Shown piece by piece: positions 7,397 through 16,390 of a stretch of DNA of 64,000 bases. The notes beneath the pieces were generated by a model, which worked only from the letters and a program-made list of their open reading frames with translations, searched no databases and was not told the origin of the DNA. The first letter of the stretch is position 1. Every line of letters begins with the position of its first letter. The position numbers were made by a program, and so were the translations under genes. The DNA comes from Pontixanthobacter gangjinensis (lineage in GTDB: Bacteria > Pseudomonadota > Alphaproteobacteria > Sphingomonadales > Sphingomonadaceae). The stretch is taken from positions 2,505,772 to 2,569,771 of the forward strand of contig NZ_WTYS01000001.1 of the NCBI RefSeq assembly GCF_009827545.1. The letters run 5' to 3'.

Positions 7397-9133
7397 TTGC
7401 GCCTGGGGCATTGCCCTTCTTTTACCGATAGCGCTATTTCCGAAACCATGATCACGGCAAGTCTAAACCGGGCACCGATCGGCACGGCTGGTGACAGCAG
7501 GTCCATTGGTGGCTTGCAGTCCGGTAATTTGTTGATCTTTGCAGACGCGCGGATTGATGACCGGGCATCACTGCTTTCTCAATTGAGTGAATCCCGGCCC
7601 GATAGTGATGCCGATCTAATCCTCGGCGCGTACCGCAAGTGGGGACCTAATTGCATTCGCCACCTAACTGGTGATTTTGCATTTGTAATTATCGATCAGC
7701 AGGCAGGCAGCATATTCTGCGGGCGCGATCACATAGGCGCCCGGCCACTTTATTACGCGCTTGGCAGCGATCGCATGCACTTTGCCAGTAACATTGACGC
7801 ATTGATTGCTGCGGACCCATCGCTCAATAGCATCGACCCAGAATTTGCCGCGATGGCGCTCGTCGATAACACTTTCGCATCCTCTGACCGGACATTCCAC
7901 AGGCGCATCCGAAAGCTGGCCCCAGGTCATACGCTGGAGGTTGGACCGAAGAGACACCAAATCGAGCGCTGGTGGAACCCTCGCGACATCTCCCCTTTAA
8001 CATTGCATAACGAAGCAGAATATGTCGAAGCGGCACGATCGGTCTTTGCTACCGCAGTTGAAGACCGCATCTGTGCTGCCGAGCGAGTTGCAGTCCATTT
8101 GAGCGGCGGGCTTGATTCTTCTGCTGTTGCGGCAACAGCAACCCGATTATTGCGACAATCTCGGCGTGCAGAGCCGATTGGCTATGCATGGCATTTGCGC
8201 GCTGCGGATATGCCCCAAGACGACGAGTCAATCGTGGTGGAAGCAGCGCGCGACGCCTTGCAGATCGAGGCCTTTGCTCCAGTGGCGGATAAGGATTCCA
8301 TCGTGGCGCTTTTGCGAGCAGATTGGAGCCGGGGCATAGATGCAGGCATCCTAATCAGTGAAGGCGCGATACAGGATCATGCGCAGCAACAGTCAATCAG
8401 CTTAATTCTCTCCGGTTGGGGCGGAGACGAAGGCCTGTCTTTCAATGGCCGCGGCTATCACGCCCAATTGCTAACCAGCGGCGATTGGCGCGAATTGAGC
8501 AGGGTTTCAAACAACCCCGGCGTGGTAGCCTTGCTGAAGGGGATTAGAAACGGTTTGCGCGAATTGGGCAAAGGCGTGCAATCAGCAGGGATGAAGCGCA
8601 GGACCAAGAGCAGCTATCTATCGCCGGACTATACGAGCCTGATCGGCCAATTCAAACACGCACCCATTTCCTTTCGCAGCCCGCAACATGTGATGGCTGG
8701 CTTGATTGATACAAACCACCTCGCTTCCCGGCTGGAGTCTTGGGCGCTATCTGCCCAGCCAAAATTCATTCAATATGCCTATCCTTTGCTTGATCGCAGA
8801 GTGATGGAATTTGCATTGTCTTTGCCCGGACATATGTTCTTGCGCGATGGCACGCGGCGGTGGATCATGCGCGAGATGATCGACCCGGCCATTCCTGACA
8901 TAATTCGCCGCAACACGCAGAAAGCCGAGCCAGCCCGGGTAAAGGCTGCAATTCCTCACCTTCATAAGGCATTCCACCGATGCGCTGATCTGTTAGAAGG
9001 CCAGAATGGCAGGGGCGAACGCGATCAATATGTCGATCTCAAGCGGTTGATCGCCGACTTGCGCGGACCGGAGGAAGCAGTGCGAGCCAACTTGTCTTAC
9101 AAGCGCCGGGCGCTGCAGTTCCTGCTGTTTTGA
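7397..9133 (+). CDS. Lasso peptide cyclase C (asparagine-synthetase-like)
   Basis: A 578-residue protein with an N-terminal class-II amidotransferase-like domain lacking an N-terminal catalytic Cys, and a C-terminal ATP-PPi synthetase domain. The PP loop is SGGLDSS at 236-242 and GWGGDEG follows at 340-346. In lasso clusters this enzyme adenylates the ring Asp or Glu side chain (here Glu42 of the precursor) and joins it to the core N-terminus. The start shown is a TTG; an ATG at 7448 (residue 18) is a fair alternative and would still leave most of the amidotransferase-like fold. The glycosyltransferase gene overlaps its stop by 4 bp. Asparagine synthetase itself is unlikely because of the missing glutaminase Cys and the context. 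Confidence 0.88.
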   Translation: MRLGHCPSFTDSAISETMITASLNRAPIGTAGDSRSIGGLQSGNLLIFADARIDDRASLLSQLSESRPDSDADLILGAYRKWGPNCIRHLTGDFAFVIIDQQAGSIFCGRDHIGARPLYYALGSDRMHFASNIDALIAADPSLNSIDPEFAAMALVDNTFASSDRTFHRRIRKLAPGHTLEVGPKRHQIERWWNPRDISPLTLHNEAEYVEAARSVFATAVEDRICAAERVAVHLSGGLDSSAVAATATRLLRQSRRAEPIGYAWHLRAADMPQDDESIVVEAARDALQIEAFAPVADKDSIVALLRADWSRGIDAGILISEGAIQDHAQQQSISLILSGWGGDEGLSFNGRGYHAQLLTSGDWRELSRVSNNPGVVALLKGIRNGLRELGKGVQSAGMKRRTKSSYLSPDYTSLIGQFKHAPISFRSPQHVMAGLIDTNHLASRLESWALSAQPKFIQYAYPLLDRRVMEFALSLPGHMFLRDGTRRWIMREMIDPAIPDIIRRNTQKAEPARVKAAIPHLHKAFHRCADLLEGQNGRGERDQYVDLKRLIADLRGPEEAVRANLSYKRRALQFLLF

Positions 9134-10047
9134 CCTTGGCCAAACCTGCCCCCGCAAAAATTGACACTCTGGTGACGGTGACATCGCGCGACTATTTGCC
9201 GGGCACTTGGGTGATGCTGCATTCCTTCCTTCAGGCGCATCCTGACTTCGATGGCGATATCGCTGTCTTGGCGGACGACTTAGCCGACAAAGACAAATAT
9301 CAGCTTTCGGTAAGTTTCGAGAGGATCGGCTTTAGCGAGCCATCGGAAAAATTGGCGCGCTCGATTGCCGATTTGACCCGCAGCGTTCCCAAGCTTCAAG
9401 GACGTGCCCGGCGGTTCTTTTCACTTGAGGCTTTCAATCCTGCCCGCGCGGGCAACGTGTTATTCTGCGACAGCGACTTGCTGTTCCGCTCAGGCATAGA
9501 TGCCATGTTGGCAATGGATGGTGCCATCATCGCCTGTGGGGATCGGGCGCAGCTAATCGGATCGGGCCGCGACCAAAGCAGCTTGGCTGAATTGGATGGC
9601 TCTGAGACAAGAACGCCGGTGAGAGATGGCTTTGCGACCTTCAATGCCGGTCTGATGCTGATCAGGCCGGAACTTCGCACACCGGAAAACTGGGCCGCCT
9701 TGCTCGGCCATTTGGACCACAAGGTTTGGGGTGAAATCGCGACCCAGCACACTGATCAGGCAGTTTACAACAAAATGTTTGGAAGGCAGGTTACTCTTGC
9801 CGGTGCCTCGCATAATTATCTGGTTGGCCATGGCTCAGCCCTGAGGAATGCTGCCATCGCGCCAATGTCTGAAGCCAAGGTGCTGCATTTCAACGGTCCT
9901 GCAAAGCCATGGCATTTCGGGCGACATCTGGATGCCGCAACTGCCGATGCCAGCTATGTCCGCGCCTTTCAGGATTGGTATTCGGCATATACCAGATTCC
10001 TGACTTCCCATCATTTCGTAGCCAATACTGGCAGCGACATCAGCTAG
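9130..10047 (+). CDS. GT8-like glycosyltransferase, end of lasso operon
   Basis: A 305-residue GT-A-fold protein. It shows an N-terminal nucleotide-sugar half (LVTVTSRDYLPGTWVMLHSF), the metal-binding DSD in LFCDSDLLF at 112-119, then FNAGLMLI, TDQAVYNK and a C-terminal HFNGPAKPW with the His typical of GT8 enzymes. It begins with TTG overlapping the cyclase stop (TTGA), so it is translationally coupled to the lasso genes. This suggests transfer of a sugar to the lasso peptide or to its phosphate, perhaps working with the nucleotidyltransferase at 470. Its stop codon overlaps the stop of the next, convergent gene. The sugar donor cannot be told from sequence. Confidence 0.72.
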   Translation: MTLAKPAPAKIDTLVTVTSRDYLPGTWVMLHSFLQAHPDFDGDIAVLADDLADKDKYQLSVSFERIGFSEPSEKLARSIADLTRSVPKLQGRARRFFSLEAFNPARAGNVLFCDSDLLFRSGIDAMLAMDGAIIACGDRAQLIGSGRDQSSLAELDGSETRTPVRDGFATFNAGLMLIRPELRTPENWAALLGHLDHKVWGEIATQHTDQAVYNKMFGRQVTLAGASHNYLVGHGSALRNAAIAPMSEAKVLHFNGPAKPWHFGRHLDAATADASYVRAFQDWYSAYTRFLTSHHFVANTGSDIS

Positions 10048-13000
10048 GGCGCGCGGCGGATAATCAATTCGCTGTTTGCCGCGAAATCGCCGGTCAACCC
10101 GGTCTTGGTGCCATCCGGCCAGATAATGTCGACGCGGCTCACCTTGCCTGACTTGCCCAACCCGAAATGCGCCTGCGGATAGATACCGGTAGCAAACCCG
10201 CCGCTTTGGCGAATTTCACGCATTTGCCGCGTTCCATCCGCCAAGCTTAGCAAAACCTGCGACCCGACACCTGCCCGATTACCCAGCTCATCTTCCAACC
10301 GCACCCACAGCGCACGGCCGGAAGGTGCGTCATTTCGGTGAATAATTGGCTGCGTCAGCGCCGAGGCACGGATGATATCCATATCGCCGTCCCGATCATA
10401 ATCTATCAGAGCATAGCTGGAGGTTGCCATTCCGTCGGACAGCCCGAAGCGCGCTTCTTCTCGAATGAAATTCTTGCCGCCTTGGTTGCGGTAGAATGCA
10501 TTGGCCACCGTGGTTCGGTGGTAGATCATCCCAGACCCGACAAACAGATCCTGCCAGCCATCCTGATCGAGATCGACGAAGCGCGAATTCCAGCTCCAGC
10601 CGGGGCGGTCCACTCCGAAGTCAAGAGCACGATCCTGATACACGCCCGCATCGTCAATCTTCAACAAAACATTGCGCCCCCTGATGCCTCCAAGGTAATC
10701 CAATTTTTCAATCGCCTCAGCAGCGTTCGGATACCGCTCGGTCGCGGCGCGTTCGCAATGCCTCACAAATTCATCACTCAACCCGGCCAATTTCGAACAG
10801 AAACTTGTATCGGCCAAATAACCGGAGCGCTGGATGGCGCTGGTGGCCGCACATAATGCTTTGTATTTAGGAACGGTAATTTCGTTGCAACGCGAATAGA
10901 GCGAATGGGCAAGATCGATCGGCATCGCGCGATTGCGTATTTCGACAAAGCACGCGCCCTTTGATTGCAAGTTCAACTGATTGTCTTCGCAATAGGCCAA
11001 TGAGGGAATGGATTGCATCTGCCGGCTCGGCATTGCAATCTGCGCCGAATACAGCTCCTGCTGCAAATCATTGTCGATATCCCCCATGTCGTAACTCATG
11101 GTGGTTGTAGTCAGATAGGGGACCAACCCTTCCGACTTGGTCATCAATTCAAATTGGCGTCCGCCGCGGCCCAGATAAATCTTGTCCGCTGTTGAAACAT
11201 CATCGCCAATCATGATGTCCATGTGCCCATCCTGATTAATATCTGTGACCAGTGAGCTGAGCGATTCGCCGGGGATACCCACAAGAGTTTGCGGAGTAAA
11301 TTTGCTGACGCCTTCGTTCCAAAAAATTCGATCAGTCGATGAGATTAGATAGGGGTTGTTGTTGTTGCCGGTGGTGCCCAATGTCCAATTGGCTGCGACG
11401 ATGTCCAAATCACCATCATCGTCCAAATCAGCAAAGGCCGGTGCGCCGACCAGTCCGGCTTGCCCGTTTGGCAGCACGGTTCGCCTGTCATAATCGAATT
11501 TACCGCCGTTATTCCAGAATATTTGCGTGTCATGCAGGAAGCTGGAGACGAACAAATCGGGCAGCCGGTCGTCGTTCAAATCTGTGAGAACGACCGAACC
11601 GACAAATTGCTCCGATACCGGCCCAAGATCGAGCTTCACTTCGACAAATTTGCCCCCGCGATTGGAAAACATTTGCAAGCCCCCAACCGACGGGTTGCGC
11701 GCCATTATCAAATCAACCCAGCCGTCCTGCTCGATATCGCCCGCGGCCATTGCCCAAAACATCAGATAGGGTTCGAGCACGTCCAACCCGACCGGATACG
11801 GTGTAACATCGAGACCGATTTCAGGGCCCATCAATCGTTGAAAGCCGACTTTTGCGTTATTTTTACCATCAGCGAAGGGCGTCGCGGTCAAAGCCGACAC
11901 CGCACCCGGCCCACTATGTTCTATCGCAGCATCAGCTGCAGCCAGCTCTACCCGCTTAGCCGGATCGAGATCCGCAAAGTCCACCGCATTGGATGGCCCG
12001 GCCACCGGCTTCTCCAATTCGAAATCAGCGAGATAGCCAATGTTGGCTTCATGCGCCTGAAGGATCACATATTTGTCAGCGTAATTGACCACTACCCCGC
12101 ATAAAACTGCCAAGCCGGCCAAAGAGGCCATCATTCCGCTGGCGATTTTCCAGGACACTGCCCTGCCCACAATCATGTAGGAATAGATGCTGAAACAGCC
12201 GAGTGCGAACAGCAGCGGCATAACAAATTTTACCGGCCAACCGGCATTGATCAGAATAACCGCGAGAATTACGTCAAACGCGATCGGCACCGGCAGGATA
12301 ATCGCCACCACCGCAATCGCGCACATCGCCAGCAAAATGCCGATTTCACCTTTGGGAACAGAGACAATCCGCCGAAAATCATCCCAATCGAGCAAGGTGA
12401 CCATGATCGAGCCCAGCACACCAGCCAATATCATCAAGGGAACTGTGACCGCGACAATAAATAGCAAATTGCGGCCAAATGTCCGCCCAAGCCAGAGCAA
12501 AGCCTTGCCCCAATTGTCGATGTCCGATGCCGGAACCGGTAATGGCCGAAGCGCCTCCAACTTGCGGGTCAACCATCCGCGGCGGCTGTCCAGCTCGTCA
12601 TGCGCAGCATCGAGCGCGGTTTCTTTATACCCCGATTTGCCCAATAGCCGCGTCAGCAACGGAACCCCGATCAACACGAAGCCCAGCGCCGCAACCAGCT
12701 TCACAATAGCAACATGAAATGGCAGCAGCGCGAATGTCATGCTGACCACTATTACGTTCAAAGTCGGGGACGCGACCAAAGCGCTTAGCGTCGTTTCCAG
12801 CCGCATTCCCGAGCTGTGCAATCCGCGCGCGATCGGTGCCGCGCAATTTACGCATACCCCCAGCGGAGTGCCGATTGCTGCCCCCAGCGCCGCATTGGCG
12901 AACGGATTTTCAAACCCGCGCCGCTCAATCAGGCCAAACAAGGTTAGCGCGCAAGCGGCAAACAACACGCCGAACGTCATCCCCTTCCAATTGGTGTACA

Positions 13001-13271
13001 TCCAATTGACCGAATTGACGGTAATTTCCCACAATATGCCGCTGCCCGGAATCCATTCAAGTAGCTCATCAAAAGCGATGCCGCTGACGTTGGTGCCGCC
13101 GCCCATCATGGCTTTTTCGTCAAGCGCCGGATAGCGCGATTGAGTCCAGAAATAGACCGCAATTAGCGCAGTCAGAGCAATCGCCAGAAGCAGGCGCCTA
13201 TCCGCGAAAAATTTGCCAATGCCCGGCGCATTACCGCCATCCGCATATTGCCCCGTAGATGCGTTTGTCAT
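10044..13271 (-). CDS. ArsP/DUF318-type permease fused to FG-GAP repeats and ASPIC/UnbV domain
   Basis: A 1075-residue fusion. The first half is a multi-pass permease of the PF03773 type with the CVNCAAP motif and paired hydrophobic blocks. After a last membrane segment near residue 415 there is a long exported part with at least six FG-GAP/VCBS calcium loops, such as DLDDDGDLDIVAAN, DINQDGHMDIMIGDD and DLDQDGWQDLFVGSG, and a C-terminal ASPIC/UnbV domain ending IIWPDGTKTGL. The start chosen is the ATG at 13271; the open frame extends to 13568 but that stretch is Cys-rich, unlike a signal, and covers the region before the divergent ubiH-like gene. ASPIC/UnbV domains are usually found on free exported proteins, so joining one to a permease is uncommon. 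Substrate unknown. Confidence 0.8.
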   Translation of the reverse strand: MTNASTGQYADGGNAPGIGKFFADRRLLLAIALTALIAVYFWTQSRYPALDEKAMMGGGTNVSGIAFDELLEWIPGSGILWEITVNSVNWMYTNWKGMTFGVLFAACALTLFGLIERRGFENPFANAALGAAIGTPLGVCVNCAAPIARGLHSSGMRLETTLSALVASPTLNVIVVSMTFALLPFHVAIVKLVAALGFVLIGVPLLTRLLGKSGYKETALDAAHDELDSRRGWLTRKLEALRPLPVPASDIDNWGKALLWLGRTFGRNLLFIVAVTVPLMILAGVLGSIMVTLLDWDDFRRIVSVPKGEIGILLAMCAIAVVAIILPVPIAFDVILAVILINAGWPVKFVMPLLFALGCFSIYSYMIVGRAVSWKIASGMMASLAGLAVLCGVVVNYADKYVILQAHEANIGYLADFELEKPVAGPSNAVDFADLDPAKRVELAAADAAIEHSGPGAVSALTATPFADGKNNAKVGFQRLMGPEIGLDVTPYPVGLDVLEPYLMFWAMAAGDIEQDGWVDLIMARNPSVGGLQMFSNRGGKFVEVKLDLGPVSEQFVGSVVLTDLNDDRLPDLFVSSFLHDTQIFWNNGGKFDYDRRTVLPNGQAGLVGAPAFADLDDDGDLDIVAANWTLGTTGNNNNPYLISSTDRIFWNEGVSKFTPQTLVGIPGESLSSLVTDINQDGHMDIMIGDDVSTADKIYLGRGGRQFELMTKSEGLVPYLTTTTMSYDMGDIDNDLQQELYSAQIAMPSRQMQSIPSLAYCEDNQLNLQSKGACFVEIRNRAMPIDLAHSLYSRCNEITVPKYKALCAATSAIQRSGYLADTSFCSKLAGLSDEFVRHCERAATERYPNAAEAIEKLDYLGGIRGRNVLLKIDDAGVYQDRALDFGVDRPGWSWNSRFVDLDQDGWQDLFVGSGMIYHRTTVANAFYRNQGGKNFIREEARFGLSDGMATSSYALIDYDRDGDMDIIRASALTQPIIHRNDAPSGRALWVRLEDELGNRAGVGSQVLLSLADGTRQMREIRQSGGFATGIYPQAHFGLGKSGKVSRVDIIWPDGTKTGLTGDFAANSELIIRRAP

Positions 13272-13475
13272 GATATGTTGGATAGTGCCCCGATAGTGAT
13301 GCGGATCGCTTGAACAGTCTCGTTTGACGACTGCCCCCTCAATTAGCCAGAACACTATCACACAGACCATTCTTCGCAAGCGAGGAACGCTTGCTTGCCA
13401 GGCAGCGTTACCTCTAGGACAAACCAAACAGCGGCAATATTCGCCCGGCATTTTAAACACGCATGGAAAACCACA
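13272..13475. other. Divergent intergenic region
   Basis: About 200 bases between the permease-fusion start (minus) and the hydroxylase start (plus). It contains a GAGGAACGCTTGC stretch and AT-richer patches but I see no firm -35/-10 pair, operator or RNA gene. Promoters for both genes should lie here. Confidence 0.4.
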
Positions 13476-14690
13476 ATGGATGAACAGCGCGACCTTTTGA
13501 TTTTGGGCGGCGGATTGGTTGGCATGACACTGGCTCTGGCTGCCGCGAAGAAAGGCATTTCCAGCCATGTGGTGGATCGCGCCGATCCGTCAGAATTGAC
13601 CGCAGAAGGTTTTGACGGACGCGCATCTGCCATTTCCACCGCCAGCTGGAACCTGTTTACCAATATCGGGCTAGCCCCGCGCCTTGAACCGCACGGATCG
13701 CCGATTGCCTCGATTGCGGTGACCGACCAGATGAAGCCGGGGGCGCTCGATTTTACGCCTGAACCGCATGAAGGCACGTTGGGCCGGATGTTCGCCAACC
13801 GCGAGTTGCGCCTGGCTTTGTTCGAAGCAGCAAGCGAAGAACCGCTCATTTCTTGGCACGCGAGGGCCGATGTAACAGCGCGCGAGCGCGGCGCGCACGG
13901 CGTTAGTGCTACGCTTGCCAGTGGACAGACCCTGCGTGCCAATCTGATGATCGCAGCAGAGGGGCGCGGGTCACCAACGCGCGATGACGCAGGCATTGTT
14001 ATTGCCAAATGGAGTTACAGCCACCGTGCTATAATCGCCGGACTGACACACGAAAAGTCGCATGATCAGGTAGCGTGGGAAATATTCTATCCCGCCGGAC
14101 CATTTGCGCTATTGCCCATGCTCGATCTGCCCGATGGCACACATCGTAGTGCGCTGGTCTGGACGGTGGATGAGGCTGATGCGGCAGGCACCTTAAAACT
14201 ATCCGACCGCGCCTTTCTGGCAGAGGTCGCAAAGCGGATGGGCACGATGTTTGGTGAGATTACCTCCGTAGGACCGAGATCATCCTATCCGCTGGGCTTC
14301 CATCATACCGCAAAGATTACATCAGACAGGCTCGCGCTGATTGGCGATGCCGCGCACGGTATCCATCCAATTGCAGGACAAGGACTGAACCTTGGATTGC
14401 GCGATGTTGGCGCGTTGGTTGATGTACTCGCAGAGGGAATGCGGCTGGGGCTGGAGCCAGGTGACGCACAATTGCTGGCAAAATATGAACGCTGGCGCGG
14501 TCTCGACAGTTTTATGGTCGCACTCGCCACCGACGGGCTCACCCGCTTGTTCGGGGTACCGGGCAAGACCGCATCTGCAGCGCGGCGGCTGGGAATGGCC
14601 GGCGTCCAGCGCACCCCTATCTTGAAAAACTGGTTCATGGATGAAGCACGCGGCATGACCGGCGATATGCCCGAACTGCTAAAGGCATGA
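13476..14690 (+). CDS. UbiH/VisC/Coq6-family FAD-dependent hydroxylase
   Basis: A 404-residue flavin monooxygenase. The N-terminal dinucleotide motif is LLILGGGLVGMTLALAAAKKG; the second FAD motif is LALIGDAAHGIHPIAGQG, with the family's GD and G-x-N/GLNLGL continuation. It most likely hydroxylates the ring of a ubiquinone precursor at the inner membrane (UbiH, UbiF or UbiI role). The ATG at 13476 begins right at the FAD-binding strand; a second ATG 13 bases upstream is in another frame. It stands alone between the divergent permease gene and the convergent mitofilin-like gene. Which of the ring positions it acts on is not readable here. Confidence 0.85.
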   Translation: MDEQRDLLILGGGLVGMTLALAAAKKGISSHVVDRADPSELTAEGFDGRASAISTASWNLFTNIGLAPRLEPHGSPIASIAVTDQMKPGALDFTPEPHEGTLGRMFANRELRLALFEAASEEPLISWHARADVTARERGAHGVSATLASGQTLRANLMIAAEGRGSPTRDDAGIVIAKWSYSHRAIIAGLTHEKSHDQVAWEIFYPAGPFALLPMLDLPDGTHRSALVWTVDEADAAGTLKLSDRAFLAEVAKRMGTMFGEITSVGPRSSYPLGFHHTAKITSDRLALIGDAAHGIHPIAGQGLNLGLRDVGALVDVLAEGMRLGLEPGDAQLLAKYERWRGLDSFMVALATDGLTRLFGVPGKTASAARRLGMAGVQRTPILKNWFMDEARGMTGDMPELLKA

Positions 14691-14703
14691 ATTGCCTTGA
14701 TAG

Positions 14704-14720
14704 AAAACCGGCTAGTTTTT
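14704..14720. terminator. Small symmetric hairpin between convergent genes
   Basis: AAAAC at 14704-14708 and GTTTT at 14715-14719 pair around a six-base loop, flanked by A and T runs. It lies between convergent stops and could end transcription from either side, but the stem has only one G-C pair. Confidence 0.3.
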
Positions 14721-14722
14721 GA

Positions 14723-15643
14723 CTATTGCTCTGTGGGTGATTGCTGGCCCGGTCCGGGCTGTTTGATGGGGGTTCCTTTGCCATCGCGCAGACGCTCCGG
14801 CTCGACCACGGCAACAGTTTCAATCAGATCTAGCGCCCGCTGGGCCGCTGCATACCGTTTCGCATCTGCAATCCAGGACTCGGCATTATTTGCACCAGGC
14901 AGGCTCTCAACTTCTTGAATCGCGGAAGAAACACGGCCGCTTTGCAGAAATAGTCGTGCTCGCTCTACCCGGCGTTCGGGCTGCGGCGACGGCGTACTTT
15001 CACGGCGAATGATGAACATCTCTCTCAACCCCCGCCTCAAACTTTCAATTGCGCCTTCATCACTGTTCACAGTCAGATCCGGTGCCACGCCATCAAGCTG
15101 TGCAATCAATTGATCGATAGTGATGGGATTGCGCGATGTTTCAATCACTGTGTTGACCGCATTGGGCAGAGCATCGCTGAACCGTAGCCGCAATTGGTCC
15201 GCCAGATAGCCAAGCTCTGCGCCGCGTTCGAGCGAACGGCGCGCAGCAAATGCAATCAACAAAGCTTCTGCCCGTCCGGCATTGCCCGATGCTGCCTGAG
15301 CCTGAAGATCGAGCCGCGCCAGACGCTGTTCTGCCGCCGCCAATCGCTGGTCTAGGCCGCCTTGTTGTTGTTCTACGCGTTCGACTGCTTCGGTTGCTTG
15401 CGCCGCATCTTCCACGGTCGCCGCTTCCGACGGGGCCGGGCTGGGCCCTTCATCATCTACAATAGCGTCGGCAGTTACGCCCACAGCTTCATTTTCTACT
15501 GCAACGTCGCCCCGAGTTGGCTCGCCGTCCCACGTAAAGTACCCGACCAGCAGAGCGCCAAGCAAGAAAGCGCAAAGTGTGACGCCCAATATCGCCTGCC
15601 AGGACCCGTTCTTTCGGGGACTTGAGATTTGTCGGTCCATCAA
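14723..15643 (-). CDS. Mitofilin-like membrane protein downstream of hemD
   Basis: A 306-residue protein with a short cytoplasmic head, one membrane helix (ILGVTLCAFLLGALLVGYF, about 18-36), an acidic Ala/Glu-rich linker and a coiled coil (AAAEQRLARLDLQAQA region), then a helical C-terminal domain with NPITIDQLIAQLDG. This layout and its place after hemC-hemD match the alphaproteobacterial mitofilin/Mic60-like proteins (COG4223), which shape or tether the intracytoplasmic or inner membrane. The gene is 58 bp behind hemD on the same strand. Its sequence is poorly conserved in the family, so the call rests on architecture and synteny. Confidence 0.72.
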   Translation of the reverse strand: MMDRQISSPRKNGSWQAILGVTLCAFLLGALLVGYFTWDGEPTRGDVAVENEAVGVTADAIVDDEGPSPAPSEAATVEDAAQATEAVERVEQQQGGLDQRLAAAEQRLARLDLQAQAASGNAGRAEALLIAFAARRSLERGAELGYLADQLRLRFSDALPNAVNTVIETSRNPITIDQLIAQLDGVAPDLTVNSDEGAIESLRRGLREMFIIRRESTPSPQPERRVERARLFLQSGRVSSAIQEVESLPGANNAESWIADAKRYAAAQRALDLIETVAVVEPERLRDGKGTPIKQPGPGQQSPTEQ

Positions 15644-15701
15644 TTTCCGTTCTTCGGCCCGCTTTCAAATGCGGTTGTATAGCAAGTGCGACCTTATCTC
15701 G

Positions 15702-16388
15702 TTATTTACACATGTTTTGAATCATGGCCAGCAAAGCGGCATCATCGGGCGCAGCCGCCACGGCGACTTCAGCCCAGCCATCGCCTGCTGCGTCAGCTAT
15801 TCTGGGGCCGAGAGCTGCCACAGCTATAGTGCCGCGATCTATTGCCAACCGTCTGCATTCACTTGCAAAATGCTCAGCTGCGCTTGCTGAATGCAGCGCT
15901 ATTATCGCATGGTTTGCCAATATGGCAGGCAGCGTATCGGGCATCGGCAAAGCGACCGAACGATAGACAATTCTTTCCACGATTTCTTGCCAAGAGGCGG
16001 GTGAAAGCGGAATTTTTTCCTCCCCCGCCAAGCGCAACAGGCGGATTGGCCGGACGGGTAAATTGTCGAGCAGAGCCTGCAACCCGCCCTTCCCCACAAC
16101 TTGGATGGTGAAGCCAGCCGCTTGCGCGATCTTCGCGGTTGTTCGGCCGACCGCATAGGCAGGCAGTCGTTTAAGATGCTTCAACTGCTCTCCGCCTTGA
16201 CGGATCGCATTGGCACTGCCCAGCAGAATTCCGTCAAAATCCTCGCGCTTGGGATTAACCCAATCAAGCGGTTCGATTGTGAACAGCGGGACGCCTGTGA
16301 TGGTCAGCCCCAATTCCCGGCCCTTGACGACGGTGTCCGAAAGCCCCGGCTCTGGCCTGATACATACGATAGTGCGCGCCTGCGACAC
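15702..16388 (-). CDS. hemD: Uroporphyrinogen-III synthase
   Basis: A 228-residue protein placed two bases after hemC on the same strand. It has the two-lobed HemD pattern: an N-terminal IVCIRPEPGLSDTV with TIEPLDW, a middle AVGRTTAKIAQAAGF, and a C-terminal IIALHSASAAEHF and IAALGP-type segment (IAVAALGPRIADAAGDGW). It closes hydroxymethylbilane into uroporphyrinogen III with inversion of ring D. HemD is weakly conserved, so synteny with hemC strengthens the assignment. Confidence 0.88.
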   Translation of the reverse strand: MSQARTIVCIRPEPGLSDTVVKGRELGLTITGVPLFTIEPLDWVNPKREDFDGILLGSANAIRQGGEQLKHLKRLPAYAVGRTTAKIAQAAGFTIQVVGKGGLQALLDNLPVRPIRLLRLAGEEKIPLSPASWQEIVERIVYRSVALPMPDTLPAILANHAIIALHSASAAEHFASECRRLAIDRGTIAVAALGPRIADAAGDGWAEVAVAAAPDDAALLAMIQNMCK

Positions 16389-16390
16389 AA

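Noticed and set aside
13272-13568. N-terminal extension of the permease-fusion frame
   Set aside because: The extra 99 residues are Cys- and Arg-rich, do not resemble the family and cover the divergent promoter region; ATG at 13271 leads straight into the permease.
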